A stretch of 64,000 nt of DNA from the NCBI RefSeq assembly GCF_016427505.1, contig NZ_JAELXS010000006.1:217971-281970 (forward strand). Direction: 5' to 3'. Both the position numbers and the translations under genes were made by a program. Shown piece by piece: positions 33,761 through 43,166 of this stretch. This DNA is from Sphingomonas mollis. Lineage in GTDB: Bacteria; Pseudomonadota; Alphaproteobacteria; Sphingomonadales; Sphingomonadaceae. The notes beneath the pieces are model-generated. The model was not told the origin of the DNA and ran no database searches. It was given only the letters and a program-made list of their open reading frames with translations. Numbering within the stretch: position 1 is the stretch's first letter; each line of letters starts with the position of its first letter.

Positions 33761-35860
33761 TCAAACCCGTTCCACCGCATTCACCGCGTCCAGCGCACGC
33801 AAGGCGGCGATCAGGCGCATCAGTTGCTGGACGTCGTGGACCTCCACGTCGATCGCGTTGGTGTGGAAGCGGGCGTCGCGGGTGTCGAGGCGCAGGTTGA
33901 TGATGTTGGCGCGGTGCTGGCCGATCACGGTCGCGAGCAGGCCGAGGACGCCGGGTTCGTTCTTCACGGTGACCGAGATGCGCGCGACGGCGCCCTCGGT
34001 GCGTTCTCCCCATGACACGTCGACCCAGTCGGTCTCGCTGTCCGATCGGTCGGCGAGTTCGGTCAGGACGACGCAGTCGATCGCGTGCACCTCGATCCCC
34101 GCATCGGGACGGCGCAGGCCGACGATGCGGTCGCCCGGCACCGGGTGGCAGCATTGGGCGAGGTCATAGGCGACGCCGGGGGTCAGGCCCTTGATCGACA
34201 GGGCGCTGGATTGCGGGGCGATGGCGGCGATGTCGGCGCCGGCGGAACCGGGCATCAGCGCCTCCATCACCGCCGCGTCGGACAGCGTGCGCCGCGCGAT
34301 GGCGACCATCAGCGAACCTTCGTCGGGCAGCTTCAACCGCTTGAGCGCCTGTTTCATGGCGTCCACGCCCAGCGCGGCGGGCAGGCGGGCGACGATGTCC
34401 TCGTACAGTTTCTCGCCGAGCGTCACCTGTTCGGCGCGCTCGGTCTGGCGCAGGTGGCGGCGGATCGCGGCCAGCGCCTTGCCGGTCACCGCGACGTTCA
34501 GCCAGCCGGGTTGCGGCGTCTGGCCGGCGGAGCGGAGGATCTGCACCTGATCGCCATTCTCGATCACGGTCGACAGGGGCACGACGCGGCCGTTGATCTT
34601 GGCGCCAACCGCCTGATCGCCGAGATCGGTGTGGACGGCGTAGGAGAAATCGATCGGCGTCGCGCCCTTGGGCAGCTGAATCAACTCCCCCTTGGGCGTG
34701 AAGGCGAAGATGCGATCCTGGTACATCGCCATGCGGGTGTGTTCGAGCAGCTCCTCGGGACTGTCGGCGGTGTCGAGGATCTCGACGAGGTCGCGAATCC
34801 AGCTGACCTGCGCATCGTGACGTTCGGCCTGTTTGTAGGTCCAGTGCGCGGCGAGGCCGAAATCCGCCTCCGCATGCATCGCCGGCGTGCGGATCTGGAT
34901 TTCGATGCGGGTCTGTTCGGCGGTGATGACGGTGGTGTGCAGCGAGCGATAGCCGTTGCGCTTGGGGGTGGAGATGTAATCCTTGAACCGGCCCGGCACC
35001 ATCGGCCAGCGGCGATGGATGACGCCCAGCGCCCGGTAGCAATCCTCCTCGGTCGGGACGAGCGCGCGGAAGGCCATGACGTCGGACAGTTGTTCGAAGC
35101 TGATGTGCCGCTCGTTCATCTTGCGGAAGATCGAGTAGGGATGCTTTTCGCGGCCGGTGACGTCGGATTCGATGCCGCCGCGCGACAGCAGCAGCTTCAG
35201 GCCCGATGCGATGCGGGCGATCCGGTCGCCGCCGCCCAGCTTCAGCTGTTCGAGGCGGCGGGTGATGCTTTCATACGCTTCGGGTTCGAGTTGCTGGAAG
35301 GCGAGCGTCTGCATCTCCTTCATGAATTCGTACATGCCCACCCGCTCGGCCAGGGGGGCGTAGATATCCATCGTCTCGCGCGCGATCCGCCGCCGCTTTT
35401 CGGGCTTGGCGATGTGATGCAGCGTGCGCATGTTGTGCAGGCGGTCGGCGAGCTTCACCAGCAGCACGCGGATGTCGTCGGACATGGCGAGCAGGAACTT
35501 GCGCAGGTTCTCGGCGGCGCGCTCGTTGTCGGTCTGCGCCTCGATCCGGGACAGCTTGGTGACGCCGTCGACGAGGCGCGCGACGTTGGGGCCGAACAGG
35601 CGCGCGATCTCTTCCGGGGTGGCGACGGTATCCTCGACCGTGTCGTGCAGGATGGCGGTGACGATCGTTTCCGCATCCAGCCGCAGGTCGGTGAGGATGC
35701 CGGCGACCTCGATCGGGTGGCTGAAATACGGGTCGCCGGAGGCGCGCTTCTGGCTGCCATGCGCGTGCATCGAAAAGACATAGGCGCGGTTCAGCAATGC
35801 CTCGTCCGCGTCGGGATCGTAGTCGAGGACCCGATCCACCAGTTCATATTGTCTCAACAC
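33761..35860 (-). CDS. Bifunctional (p)ppGpp synthetase/hydrolase
   Basis: 699 residues from a GTG at 35860 giving VLRQYELVDRV; the frame continues upstream without family similarity. The HD hydrolase block SGDPYFSHPIEVAGIL and ILHDTVEDT is intact, the synthetase block follows (KDYISTPKRNGYRSLHTTV), then TGS (FAFTPKGELIQLPKGATPI), then a C-terminal ACT domain ending LRALDAVNAVERV. Alphaproteobacteria usually have one Rel/SpoT of this kind controlling the stringent response. A degenerate copy of its last 220 bp sits 1.7 kb downstream. Confidence 0.95.
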   Translation of the reverse strand: MLRQYELVDRVLDYDPDADEALLNRAYVFSMHAHGSQKRASGDPYFSHPIEVAGILTDLRLDAETIVTAILHDTVEDTVATPEEIARLFGPNVARLVDGVTKLSRIEAQTDNERAAENLRKFLLAMSDDIRVLLVKLADRLHNMRTLHHIAKPEKRRRIARETMDIYAPLAERVGMYEFMKEMQTLAFQQLEPEAYESITRRLEQLKLGGGDRIARIASGLKLLLSRGGIESDVTGREKHPYSIFRKMNERHISFEQLSDVMAFRALVPTEEDCYRALGVIHRRWPMVPGRFKDYISTPKRNGYRSLHTTVITAEQTRIEIQIRTPAMHAEADFGLAAHWTYKQAERHDAQVSWIRDLVEILDTADSPEELLEHTRMAMYQDRIFAFTPKGELIQLPKGATPIDFSYAVHTDLGDQAVGAKINGRVVPLSTVIENGDQVQILRSAGQTPQPGWLNVAVTGKALAAIRRHLRQTERAEQVTLGEKLYEDIVARLPAALGVDAMKQALKRLKLPDEGSLMVAIARRTLSDAAVMEALMPGSAGADIAAIAPQSSALSIKGLTPGVAYDLAQCCHPVPGDRIVGLRRPDAGIEVHAIDCVVLTELADRSDSETDWVDVSWGERTEGAVARISVTVKNEPGVLGLLATVIGQHRANIINLRLDTRDARFHTNAIDVEVHDVQQLMRLIAALRALDAVNAVERV

Positions 35861-35964
35861 GGCCCCAAGATGGCGGTTAGGTGCGCTGCTTTGCAACAGA
35901 ATTGATCCGTTGGCCGTGATCGGCGCAGTCGATGGCGATGCCGGCCGCCATCCCGGACGGCTGG

Positions 35965-36234
35965 TCAGCCGATGGGGGCGGCGCCCTCGCCGGACTGATC
36001 CGGGGCCACGACGGCGGGGCGGCGGCCCCAGTGGACGAGCGACCAGGCACGTTCGTGGAAGTAGAACAGCGCGATCTTGGTGATGACCTCGGTCCCCGCG
36101 ATCGATCCGGCGACCTTGGCGTCGCCGGAGAAGATCATGCCAAGGATGAACGTGTCGATCGACCCGACCGTGCGCCACGATACCGCCTTCACGAACGAGC
36201 GCGGGTGGCTTTCCAGACCGTTGAACAGGAACAT
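35965..36234 (-). CDS. DUF2061 membrane protein
   Basis: 89 residues. SHPRSFVKAVSWRTVGSIDT, then TFILGMIFSGDAKVAGSIAG and TKIALFYFHERAWSLVHWGR, are the DUF2061 pattern: a basic N-terminus and two hydrophobic helices. Inner-membrane protein of unknown function; some relatives lie beside sulphur-assimilation genes. Lies between rel and the aminotransferase on the same strand, with 104 bp to rel. Confidence 0.9.
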   Translation of the reverse strand: MFLFNGLESHPRSFVKAVSWRTVGSIDTFILGMIFSGDAKVAGSIAGTEVITKIALFYFHERAWSLVHWGRRPAVVAPDQSGEGAAPIG

Positions 36235-36358
36235 GCGGCATCCTCCTGATGCGCCGATACGGGCGCTTTGGCCGGGATGCGAGCAAGAGCGGCGATGGGG
36301 CGGTCAAGATAATCCATCGCCGCCCGCGTGTTCAGCCCGCCCCCATCACCCCGCCCAT

Positions 36359-37567
36359 TCACCCCGATCCTTGCGCCGGGGTGTTGACGCCCATCGATTG
36401 CAGGTAGCGCTTCACGTTGCGCGCGGCCTGGCGCAGGCGCTGTTCGTTCTCGACCATGGCGATGCGGACATAGCCCTCGCCATTCTCGCCGTAACCGACG
36501 CCGGGGGCGACGGCGACCTTGGCCTCGGTCAGCATCTGCTTCGAGAATTCGAGGCTGCCGAGATGGGCGAGCGCGGGGGGCAGCGGTGCCCAGGCGAACA
36601 TCGAGGCGCGGGGGCTGGGGATGTCCCAGCCGGCGCGGCCGAAGCTTTCGACCAGCACGTCGCGGCGCTTGTGATAGAGCAGGCGATTGCGCTCGACGAT
36701 ATCCTGCGGGCCGTTCAGCGCGGCGCAGGCGGCGGCCTGGATCGGGGTGAAGGCGCCGTAATCGAGGTACGACTTAACCCGCGTCATCGCCGCGATCAGT
36801 TTCCTGTTGCCGACCGCGAAGCCGATGCGCCAGCCGGCCATGCTGTACGTCTTGGACAGCGAGGTGAATTCCACCGCGACGTCCTTGCCGCCCTTCACCT
36901 GCAGGATCGACGGCGTCGGGTTGCCGTCGAAATACAGTTCCGAATAGGCAAGGTCGCTGAGGATCCACAGCCCCTGCTCCTTGGCGAACGCGACGAGGCG
37001 TTCGTAGAAGGCGAGATCGACCGTCTCGGCGGTCGGGTTCGACGGATAGTTCACGACCAGCACCGACGGGCGCGGGACGGTGAAGGCCATCGCGCGTTCG
37101 AGGCTTTCGAAATACGCCTCGTCCGGGGTCGTCGGGACGGCGCGGATGGTGGCGCCGGCGATGATGAAGCCGAAGGTATGGATCGGATAGGACGGGTTGG
37201 GCGCGAGCACGACGTCGCCGGGCGCGGTGATCGCGGTGGCAAGGCTGGCCAGCCCCTCCTTCGACCCCATCGTCACCACGACCTCGGTCTCGGGATCGAG
37301 ATCGACGCCGAAGCGGCGGCCGTAATAATTGGCCTGCGCGCGGCGGAGACCGGGAATCCCCTTGGACTGGGAATAGCCGTGCGCGTCGGGCTTGCGCGTG
37401 ACCTCGATCAGCTTTTCGATGACATGGTCGGGCGGGGGCAGATCGGGATTGCCCATGCCCAGATCGATGATGTCCTCGCCGCCCGCGCGCGCCGCCGCCC
37501 GCATCGCGTTCACTTCGGCGATGACATAGGGGGGCAGGCGCTTGATGCGGTAGAACTCGTCGGACAT
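36359..37567 (-). CDS. Class I/II aminotransferase, AlaC / LL-DAP aminotransferase-like
   Basis: 402 residues from MSDEFYRIKRLPP (37567, GAAGG upstream). PLP fold: DLGMGNPDLPPPDHV, VVVTMGSKEGLASL, NPSYPIHTFGF, ILSDLAYSELYFDG and the lysine in SLSKTYSMAGWRIGF. This matches AlaC-type alanine/valine aminotransferases, which resemble LL-diaminopimelate aminotransferase, so the amino donor is uncertain. The frame stays open far upstream through the antisense of phaC, but that part is not coding. Confidence 0.92.
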   Translation of the reverse strand: MSDEFYRIKRLPPYVIAEVNAMRAAARAGGEDIIDLGMGNPDLPPPDHVIEKLIEVTRKPDAHGYSQSKGIPGLRRAQANYYGRRFGVDLDPETEVVVTMGSKEGLASLATAITAPGDVVLAPNPSYPIHTFGFIIAGATIRAVPTTPDEAYFESLERAMAFTVPRPSVLVVNYPSNPTAETVDLAFYERLVAFAKEQGLWILSDLAYSELYFDGNPTPSILQVKGGKDVAVEFTSLSKTYSMAGWRIGFAVGNRKLIAAMTRVKSYLDYGAFTPIQAAACAALNGPQDIVERNRLLYHKRRDVLVESFGRAGWDIPSPRASMFAWAPLPPALAHLGSLEFSKQMLTEAKVAVAPGVGYGENGEGYVRIAMVENEQRLRQAARNVKRYLQSMGVNTPAQGSG

Positions 37568-37705
37568 GTCTGTTGGGCCTTCGATGGAAACCATGCCCGC
37601 CTTACGCCGATTAACGGTGCGGCGAAAGCAGTGAGGGCTCGGATGTCGGACGTTGGCCGGGACGATGGGTTCGGGTAGAACCGGCCCGTAACCAGAGAGG
37701 ATGTC

Positions 37706-39433
37706 ATGGCAGATACTTCCGCCAAGCCAGAGAACGCCGGGTCGCGTCCCGACATGCCCCCGCTGGAGGACCTGCAGCACTGGACCTGGGTGATGGGCCG
37801 GGCGCAGCAGATGATGATGGAGCAGGGGCTGGCCGCCACCCCGGCGTTTACCGTACCGGGCATCAACGATCCCGCCACCCTGGAGCGCGCGCGCGATTTC
37901 TGGGTGGACAGCATGGCGATGTGGAGCCGCTTCCTGACGCCGGGCGAGGCGCCCGCTGTGGAAGCGCCGACCGATCGCCGGTTCCGCAGCGAGGCATGGC
38001 GCGAGCCGGTGTTCGATCTGGTCCGCCAGAGTTACCAGACGATCGCCGACCATATGCTGCGCGGGGTCGAGGCGGTGGAGGGTGTCGAGCCGAAGCAGAA
38101 GGAGCAGTTGCGCTTCGCGACGCAGGCGTTCGTCGATGCGATGAGCCCGACGAACTTCGCCTGGACCAATCCGGAGGTGATCGAGCGGACGATCGAGACG
38201 CGCGGCGAGAACCTGTTGAAGGGTCTGCAGAACATGGTCGCCGACATGGGGCGCGGCCAGATCACGCATACCGACGGCACGTCCTTCGCGCTCGGCCGCA
38301 ATCTGGCGATGACGCCGGGGCAGGTGGTGAAGCGCACCGACCTGTACGAGCTGATCCAGTATTCGCCGACGACGGACACGGTGATGGCGACGCCGCTGGT
38401 GATCTTTCCGCCGTGGATCAACCGGTTCTACATCCTGGACCTGACGCCGGAGAAGAGCTTCATCCGCTGGGCGGTGGAGCAGGGGATCACGGTGTTCATG
38501 GTATCGTGGCGCTCCGCCGACGCATCGATGAAGGACGTGGTGTGGGACGATTACGTCGCCGCGCAGGTCGATGCGGTCGATACGATCCGGGCGCTGCTGG
38601 ACGTGCCGTCGGTGCATACGATCGGGTATTGCGTGGCGGGCACGACGTTGGCGGCGACGCTGGCGCTGCTGACCGCGCGGGGTGAGGCCGAAAAGGTGGC
38701 GAGCGCGACGTTCTTCACCGCGCAGGTCGATTTCGCGGAGGCCGGCGACCTGCGCCATTTCGTCGATGACGAGCAGTTGAAGATGCTGAAGCAATTGTCG
38801 CCCGATGGCTTCCTCGACGGGCGATACATGGCGGCGACGTTCAACCTGCTGCGCGGGCGCGACCTGATCTGGAATTACGTCACCAACAACTATCTGATGG
38901 GCAAGGATTACGCGCCGTTCGACCTGCTGCACTGGAACGGCGACACGACCAACCTGCCGTCGCGCTGGCACCTGTCGTACCTGACCGACCTGTACCGGGA
39001 CAATCTGCTGGTGAAGCCGGGGGCGATGACGGTGGACGGCACGCCGCTCGACCTGTCGATCGTCAAGACGCCGAGCTATGTCCAGGCGGGGCGCGAGGAT
39101 CATATCGCGCCGGCCGAGAGCGTGTGGAAGCTGACCGACCATTTCACCGGGCCATTGCGATTCGTGCTGGCCGGATCGGGGCATATCGCCGGCGTCGTGA
39201 ACCACCCGGCGGCGGGCAAATACCAGTATTGGACGAACGACGATGCCGTCGCCTCGCTGGCGGATTTCGTCGCCGGCGCGAAGGAAACCAAGGGCAGCTG
39301 GTGGCCGGACTGGCGGGCATGGCTGGCCGAGCGCAATAGCGGCGAGGTGCCGGCCACCGGGCCACGCGTGCCGGGGGAGGGTTCGCTGCCCGCGCTGGAG
39401 GCTGCGCCGGGGTTGTACGTCCGCACTCGCTAA
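37706..39433 (+). CDS. phaC: Class I poly(3-hydroxyalkanoate) synthase
   Basis: 575 residues. N-terminal PHBC_N region (FWVDSMAMWSRFL, NPEVIERTIETRGENLLKG), then the alpha/beta core: nucleophile Cys309 in the lipase-like box GYCVAGT, PPWINRFYILDLTPEKSFI, WNGDTTNLPSRWHL, the Asp in AGREDHIAPAESVWK and the His in AGSGHIAGVVNHP. It polymerises hydroxyacyl-CoA onto granules. The box has Ala where many enzymes have Gly, a known variant. The start codon 37706 has AGAGAGG upstream. A phasin gene follows; phaB is unlinked at 56687. Confidence 0.95.
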   Translation: MADTSAKPENAGSRPDMPPLEDLQHWTWVMGRAQQMMMEQGLAATPAFTVPGINDPATLERARDFWVDSMAMWSRFLTPGEAPAVEAPTDRRFRSEAWREPVFDLVRQSYQTIADHMLRGVEAVEGVEPKQKEQLRFATQAFVDAMSPTNFAWTNPEVIERTIETRGENLLKGLQNMVADMGRGQITHTDGTSFALGRNLAMTPGQVVKRTDLYELIQYSPTTDTVMATPLVIFPPWINRFYILDLTPEKSFIRWAVEQGITVFMVSWRSADASMKDVVWDDYVAAQVDAVDTIRALLDVPSVHTIGYCVAGTTLAATLALLTARGEAEKVASATFFTAQVDFAEAGDLRHFVDDEQLKMLKQLSPDGFLDGRYMAATFNLLRGRDLIWNYVTNNYLMGKDYAPFDLLHWNGDTTNLPSRWHLSYLTDLYRDNLLVKPGAMTVDGTPLDLSIVKTPSYVQAGREDHIAPAESVWKLTDHFTGPLRFVLAGSGHIAGVVNHPAAGKYQYWTNDDAVASLADFVAGAKETKGSWWPDWRAWLAERNSGEVPATGPRVPGEGSLPALEAAPGLYVRTR

Positions 39434-39440
39434 AATTTGT

Positions 39441-39500
39441 TGCACTGCACAAAAATGGTCTTGAACGTCGTGTCGAGGTTCTATATTGTGCAGTGCAGCA
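39441..39500 (+). promoter_or_regulatory. Inverted TTGTGCAGTGCA sites and phasin promoter
   Basis: TGCACTGCACAA at 39441-39452 and its exact reverse complement TTGTGCAGTGCA at 39486-39497 flank TTGAAC and a TATATT box (15 bp apart, slightly short). PhaR repressors of alphaproteobacterial PHA loci bind TGC-rich palindromes of this kind, so the phasin gene is probably PhaR-controlled and induced when granules titrate PhaR. No phaR gene is in the window. Confidence 0.65.
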
Positions 39501-39518
39501 GAGGAGTGGAGGCGGCTT

Positions 39519-40346
39519 ATGGCTATGTCAGGGGGCAAGCGCCCCGGGCGCAAGGTTAACCCGGCAACGGCGACCAAGGCCCCGTCCCCGATTCCTGCCG
39601 CGCTCGCCAATCCGGCTTTGGCCGCGAAGACGGTCGTTGCGCCGGCACCCGTCGCCAAACCGAAGCCCGTCGAGATCACCAAGGCACCGGCCCCCAAGCC
39701 GGTTGCGGCGAAGGTTCCCGCCAAGCCGGTCGAGCCGCCCGTCGCTGCCACGCCGGCACCGGTCGTGACGCCGCCTGTTGCCGTGCCGATGCCGGCCGTC
39801 GCGGCGCCCGTCGCCGACGCGGCCGCCGTGGTCGCAGCCAGCATCGAACCGGCCACTTCCACGCTTATCGATTCCGTTCAAACCGCCGAAGAGGACATCA
39901 TCATGGACGCCACGACCGCCACCAACACCGCCGCCGAGAAGACCCAGGCGCTGTTCGCCGAAGCCAACGACCGCACCAAGGGTGCCGTCGAGAAGAGCAC
40001 CAAGTTCTTCCAGGAAGTGACCGAGTTCAGCAAGGGCAACGTCGAGGCGCTGGTCGAATCGTCGAAGATCGCGGCCAAGGGCCTCGAGTCGATGGGTCAG
40101 GACGCGGCTGCCTATGCCAAGACGTCGTTCGAGAGCGCGTCGGAAGCGCTGCGCACGATGGCGTCGATCAAGTCGCCGACCGAGTTCCTGAAGTTCCAGA
40201 GCGACTATGTCCGCTCGGTCTTCGACGGTCTGGTCGCCCATACGTCGCGCGGCACCGAAGCGTCGCTGAAGCTGGCCGGCGAGGTCGCGCAGCCGATCTC
40301 GAACCGCGTCGCGGTGGCGGCCGACAAGATGAAGGTGGTCGCGTAA
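39519..40346 (+). CDS. Phasin with an AKP-rich N-terminal extension
   Basis: 275 residues from ATG 39519 (GGAGG upstream). Residues 1-125 are a low-complexity Ala/Lys/Pro tract (KPKPVEITKAPAPKPVAA). The phasin domain spans about 130-270: TQALFAEANDRTKGAVEKS, FSKGNVEALVESSKIAAKGL, EFLKFQSDYVRSVFDGLVA. The ATG at 39903 begins a 147-residue protein of normal phasin length and has GAGGAC upstream, so a second short product is possible. Coats PHA granules; the basic Pro/Lys tail may contact DNA, as in PhaF (inference). Confidence 0.88.
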   Translation: MAMSGGKRPGRKVNPATATKAPSPIPAALANPALAAKTVVAPAPVAKPKPVEITKAPAPKPVAAKVPAKPVEPPVAATPAPVVTPPVAVPMPAVAAPVADAAAVVAASIEPATSTLIDSVQTAEEDIIMDATTATNTAAEKTQALFAEANDRTKGAVEKSTKFFQEVTEFSKGNVEALVESSKIAAKGLESMGQDAAAYAKTSFESASEALRTMASIKSPTEFLKFQSDYVRSVFDGLVAHTSRGTEASLKLAGEVAQPISNRVAVAADKMKVVA

Positions 40347-40380
40347 GCGATCCCCTGCCGCCCGTCCGGGCGGTGAGGTG

Positions 40381-40415
40381 AAGGGGCGGTTCGCGGCGAC
40401 GCGGATCGCCCTTTT
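40381..40415 (+). terminator. Terminator after the phasin gene
   Basis: AAGGGGCGGTTCGC and GCGGATCGCCCTTTT pair over 14 positions with three G-U wobbles around a 6-nt loop, followed by CCGTTTT. Placed 34 bp after the phasin stop. Confidence 0.7.
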
Positions 40416-40507
40416 CCGTTTTGCACGGGTTTTGGCGCGTATCGGTACTTGCCCCGCGCGATGCACGTGCCATATTTCGGCGACACATGCAGAGGCGAAC
40501 GATTTTC

Positions 40508-40840
40508 ATGGCCGAGCGCCGCGATGGCGACGGGACCGATGGCGGCACAGGGACCGGTATCGCCACCAAGACCCGTACCCGCACGAAACAGCCGACTCCG
40601 TACCGCGTCCTGATGCTGAACGACGATTACACGCCGATGGAATTCGTGGTGCTGTGCCTGCAACGATTCTTCCGGATGGACATGGAAGAAGCGACGCGGG
40701 TGATGCTGCACGTCCACCAGCGCGGCGTGGGCGTGTGCGGCGTGTTCTCGTACGAGGTCGCCGAGACGAAGGTCGGGCAGGTGATGGACTTCGCGCGGCA
40801 GAACCAGCATCCGCTGCAATGCACGCTGGAGAAGGCGTAG
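40508..40840 (+). CDS. clpS: ClpS adaptor protein
   Basis: 110 residues from ATG 40508. After a 25-residue disordered Gly/Thr/Arg leader comes the ClpS fold: [18 protein letters not shown] (N-degron pocket Asn-Asp), [37 protein letters not shown] and [10 protein letters not shown]. It delivers N-degron substrates to ClpAP. clpA is not in the window. Upstream in-frame Mets add an unlikely basic leader. Confidence 0.95.
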   Translation: MAERRDGDGTDGGTGTGIATKTRTRTKQPTPYRVLMLNDDYTPMEFVVLCLQRFFRMDMEEATRVMLHVHQRGVGVCGVFSYEVAETKVGQVMDFARQNQHPLQCTLEKA

Positions 40841-40893
40841 GGCGGTCGGACGCCCGATGTTAAGACGCAGCCTGAGTTAAGCCCTGCCCCCTA

Positions 40894-40962
40894 CCGTTCG
40901 GCCTGAACGCAGTCGAAGGCCCGCTATCCCCAAAGTGCTTCGACTTCGCTCAGCACGAACGG
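40894..40962. repeat. Intergenic palindromic repeat, family A copy 3
   Basis: CCGTTCGGCCTGAACGCAG and GTCGAAGG open, CTTCGACTTCGCTCAGCACG and AACGG close in inverse orientation. Shortest copy of the family seen at 2688 and 13188. Between convergent clpS and Crp/Fnr genes. Confidence 0.75.
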
Positions 40963-41005
40963 ATCAGGCAGGTGCCGGGTATTTGGGTGCGTTGGCCCAA
41001 GCGCC

Positions 41006-41755
41006 CTATCGCGGCTGGGGCAACCAGCCGAAATCCAGCCCGGCATATCGATCGACATAATTGGCGGTGCGCGCCAGCCGCGCGTCGTCGAGTACCGTGA
41101 AGCGGCCGCCGTCGCGGGCGAGCAGGCCGTCATCCTCCAGTTGTCGCAGCATCCGGTTCACATGGACGGCGGTCAGGCCCGTGGCGTCGCCGATCTCCTC
41201 CTGCGTGATGCCGGGGGAGAAGCTGGCCGGCGCGGCGCCCTTTGCCAGGCTGTTGCCCGCCGCGCGCAGGCGGTGGCGGAGTTCCAGCAGCAGGCCCGCG
41301 ACGCGCGCCTTGGCCGAGGTGCGGCCGATCGCGGCGAGGCGATCGGTCATCGCCACACGCTCCATCTGTTCCAGCGCGGTGATCGCCGCCGCCAGTCGCG
41401 GGTGGTGATCGAACAATCCGGCCATCACGCTGCGGTCGAACGGGCAGACGATGCTGTCGGTCAGCGCCATCAGCGTTTCGGGCGACGTGCCATAGGCGAG
41501 CGCGGCGGTGGCGAGGAAATCGCCGGGAAACATGAAACGCAGGATCTGCCGGCGCCCGTCGTCGAGCAGCACATAGCTCATCATCATGCCCTGTTTCAGC
41601 ACGAACAACTCGGTCAGCCGGTCGTTCTCGCTGAGCAGCACGGCGTTGCGGCGCAGGCGTCGCTCACGCTCGCCCAATGCCGCCAGTGCCGCCTTCTCCC
41701 CGGGCGTCAACGCAATCAGATCGCCGACGCGGTCGGCGAAGCAACTATCCGGCAC
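41006..41755 (-). CDS. Crp/Fnr family transcriptional regulator
   Basis: 249 residues. Cyclic-nucleotide-type beta roll (residues about 30-130: [36 protein letters not shown]), dimer helix, and C-terminal [23 protein letters not shown]. No Fnr-type N-terminal cysteine cluster, so not an oxygen sensor of the FNR type; the CRP cAMP-binding Arg-Ser pair is not evident either. Signal and targets unknown. Divergent from murA by 128 bp. Confidence 0.9.
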   Translation of the reverse strand: MPDSCFADRVGDLIALTPGEKAALAALGERERRLRRNAVLLSENDRLTELFVLKQGMMMSYVLLDDGRRQILRFMFPGDFLATAALAYGTSPETLMALTDSIVCPFDRSVMAGLFDHHPRLAAAITALEQMERVAMTDRLAAIGRTSAKARVAGLLLELRHRLRAAGNSLAKGAAPASFSPGITQEEIGDATGLTAVHVNRMLRQLEDDGLLARDGGRFTVLDDARLARTANYVDRYAGLDFGWLPQPR

Positions 41756-41882
41756 GTGCGCGATGATCCCCCGTCAGAAGGCCGATTATGCGCCAACTGT
41801 AAAAAAGCGCATTAAAGTCGATCAACCAACAGCTTCTGTGCCGACGCTTGCACGATACGCCGGGGTCGATAGGGAGGAGTGC

Positions 41883-43166
41883 ATGGATCGCATCATCATC
41901 CGCGGCGGCAATCGCCTGACCGGTCGCCTGCCCATTTCGGGTGCCAAGAACGCGGCGCTGACGCTGATGCCGTGCGCGCTGCTGACCGACGAGCCGCTGA
42001 CGCTGCGCAATCTGCCGCGGCTGGCGGACGTGGACGGCTTTGGCCACCTGCTGAATCAGCTGGGCGCATCGACATCGATCGAGGGGACGCGGCCGGAGGA
42101 TTTCGGCCGGGTCATGACGATCCGGGCGGGCAAGCTAACCTCGACCGAGGCGCCGTACGATATCGTGCGCAAGATGCGCGCGTCGATCCTGGTGCTGGGG
42201 CCGGTGCTGGCGCGGGCGGGCGAGGCGCGGGTGTCGCTGCCCGGCGGCTGCGCGATCGGCAACCGGCCGATCGACCTTCACCTGAAGGCGCTGGAGGCGA
42301 TCGGCGCGGAGCTGGAGATGGCGGCGGGCTATGTCCGGGCGACGGCACCGGGCGGGCGGCTGGCCGGGGGGCGTTATCGCTTCCCGATCGTGTCGGTCGG
42401 CGCGACCGAGAATGTCGTGATGGCGGCGGTGCTGGCGAAGGGGCCGAGCCGGATCGAGAACGCCGCGCGCGAGCCGGAGATCGTCGACCTGTGCCGTTGC
42501 CTGGTCGCGATGGGCGCGCGGATCGAGGGGATCGGCACCGAGACGCTGGAGATTGAGGGCGTCGAGCGGCTGCACGGCGCGACCTATGCGGTTATGCCCG
42601 ACCGGATCGAGGCGGGCAGCTATGCCTGCGCGGCGGCGATCACCGGCGGCTCGCTGGAACTGACCAACGTGTCGGCCGACGACATGGGCACGACGCTGGC
42701 GGCGCTGACCGAGGCGGGGGTGAAGGTCGAGGCGCGGGCCAATTCGGTGCTGGTATCGGCGGACGGTCCGCTGAAGCCGATCACGCTGACGACCGCGCCG
42801 TTCCCCGGCTTCGCCACCGACATGCAGGCGCAGTTCATGGCGATGCTGTGCAAGGCGGATGGCGCCAGCATGTTGACCGAGACGATCTTCGAGAACCGGT
42901 ACATGCACGTGCCGGAACTGGCGCGGATGGGTGCCGACATCACCGTCAGCGGGCGGACCGCGGTGGTGCGCGGCGTCGACAAACTGGTCGGCGCACCGGT
43001 GATGGCGACCGACCTGCGCGCGTCGATGAGCCTGATCCTGGCCGGGCTTGCCGCCGAGGGCGAGACGCAGGTCAGCCGCATCTATCACCTCGATCGCGGG
43101 TATGAGCGGCTGGAGGAGAAGCTGTCGGCGGTGGGGGCGGATATCCAGCGGCTGGGCGACGGCTGA
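41883..43166 (+). CDS. murA: UDP-N-acetylglucosamine 1-carboxyvinyltransferase
   Basis: 427 residues. [12 protein letters not shown] near the N-terminus, catalytic loop [15 protein letters not shown] with Cys123, [10 protein letters not shown], and the second domain [30 protein letters not shown]. First committed step of peptidoglycan synthesis. Cys present, so fosfomycin-type inactivation is possible. ATG 41883 has GGGAGGAG upstream; the frame extends back but without homology. Overlaps the 5'-nucleotidase start by 1 nt. Confidence 0.96.
   Translation: MDRIIIRGGNRLTGRLPISGAKNAALTLMPCALLTDEPLTLRNLPRLADVDGFGHLLNQLGASTSIEGTRPEDFGRVMTIRAGKLTSTEAPYDIVRKMRASILVLGPVLARAGEARVSLPGGCAIGNRPIDLHLKALEAIGAELEMAAGYVRATAPGGRLAGGRYRFPIVSVGATENVVMAAVLAKGPSRIENAAREPEIVDLCRCLVAMGARIEGIGTETLEIEGVERLHGATYAVMPDRIEAGSYACAAAITGGSLELTNVSADDMGTTLAALTEAGVKVEARANSVLVSADGPLKPITLTTAPFPGFATDMQAQFMAMLCKADGASMLTETIFENRYMHVPELARMGADITVSGRTAVVRGVDKLVGAPVMATDLRASMSLILAGLAAEGETQVSRIYHLDRGYERLEEKLSAVGADIQRLGDG

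Noticed and set aside
37706..39433. Defective PhaC because of Ala in the lipase box
   Set aside because: GYCVAGT is seen in active class I enzymes as far as I recall; the Cys, Asp and His are all there.
36359..39862. A single open frame of about 1167 codons on the minus strand
   Set aside because: Only the 3' 402 codons show family sequence (aminotransferase). The rest is antisense to phaC and low-complexity Arg/His-rich, as expected in a high-GC genome.
40894..40962. tRNA or small RNA gene
   Set aside because: Palindrome content and matching copies elsewhere show a repeat; no cloverleaf or T-loop sequence.
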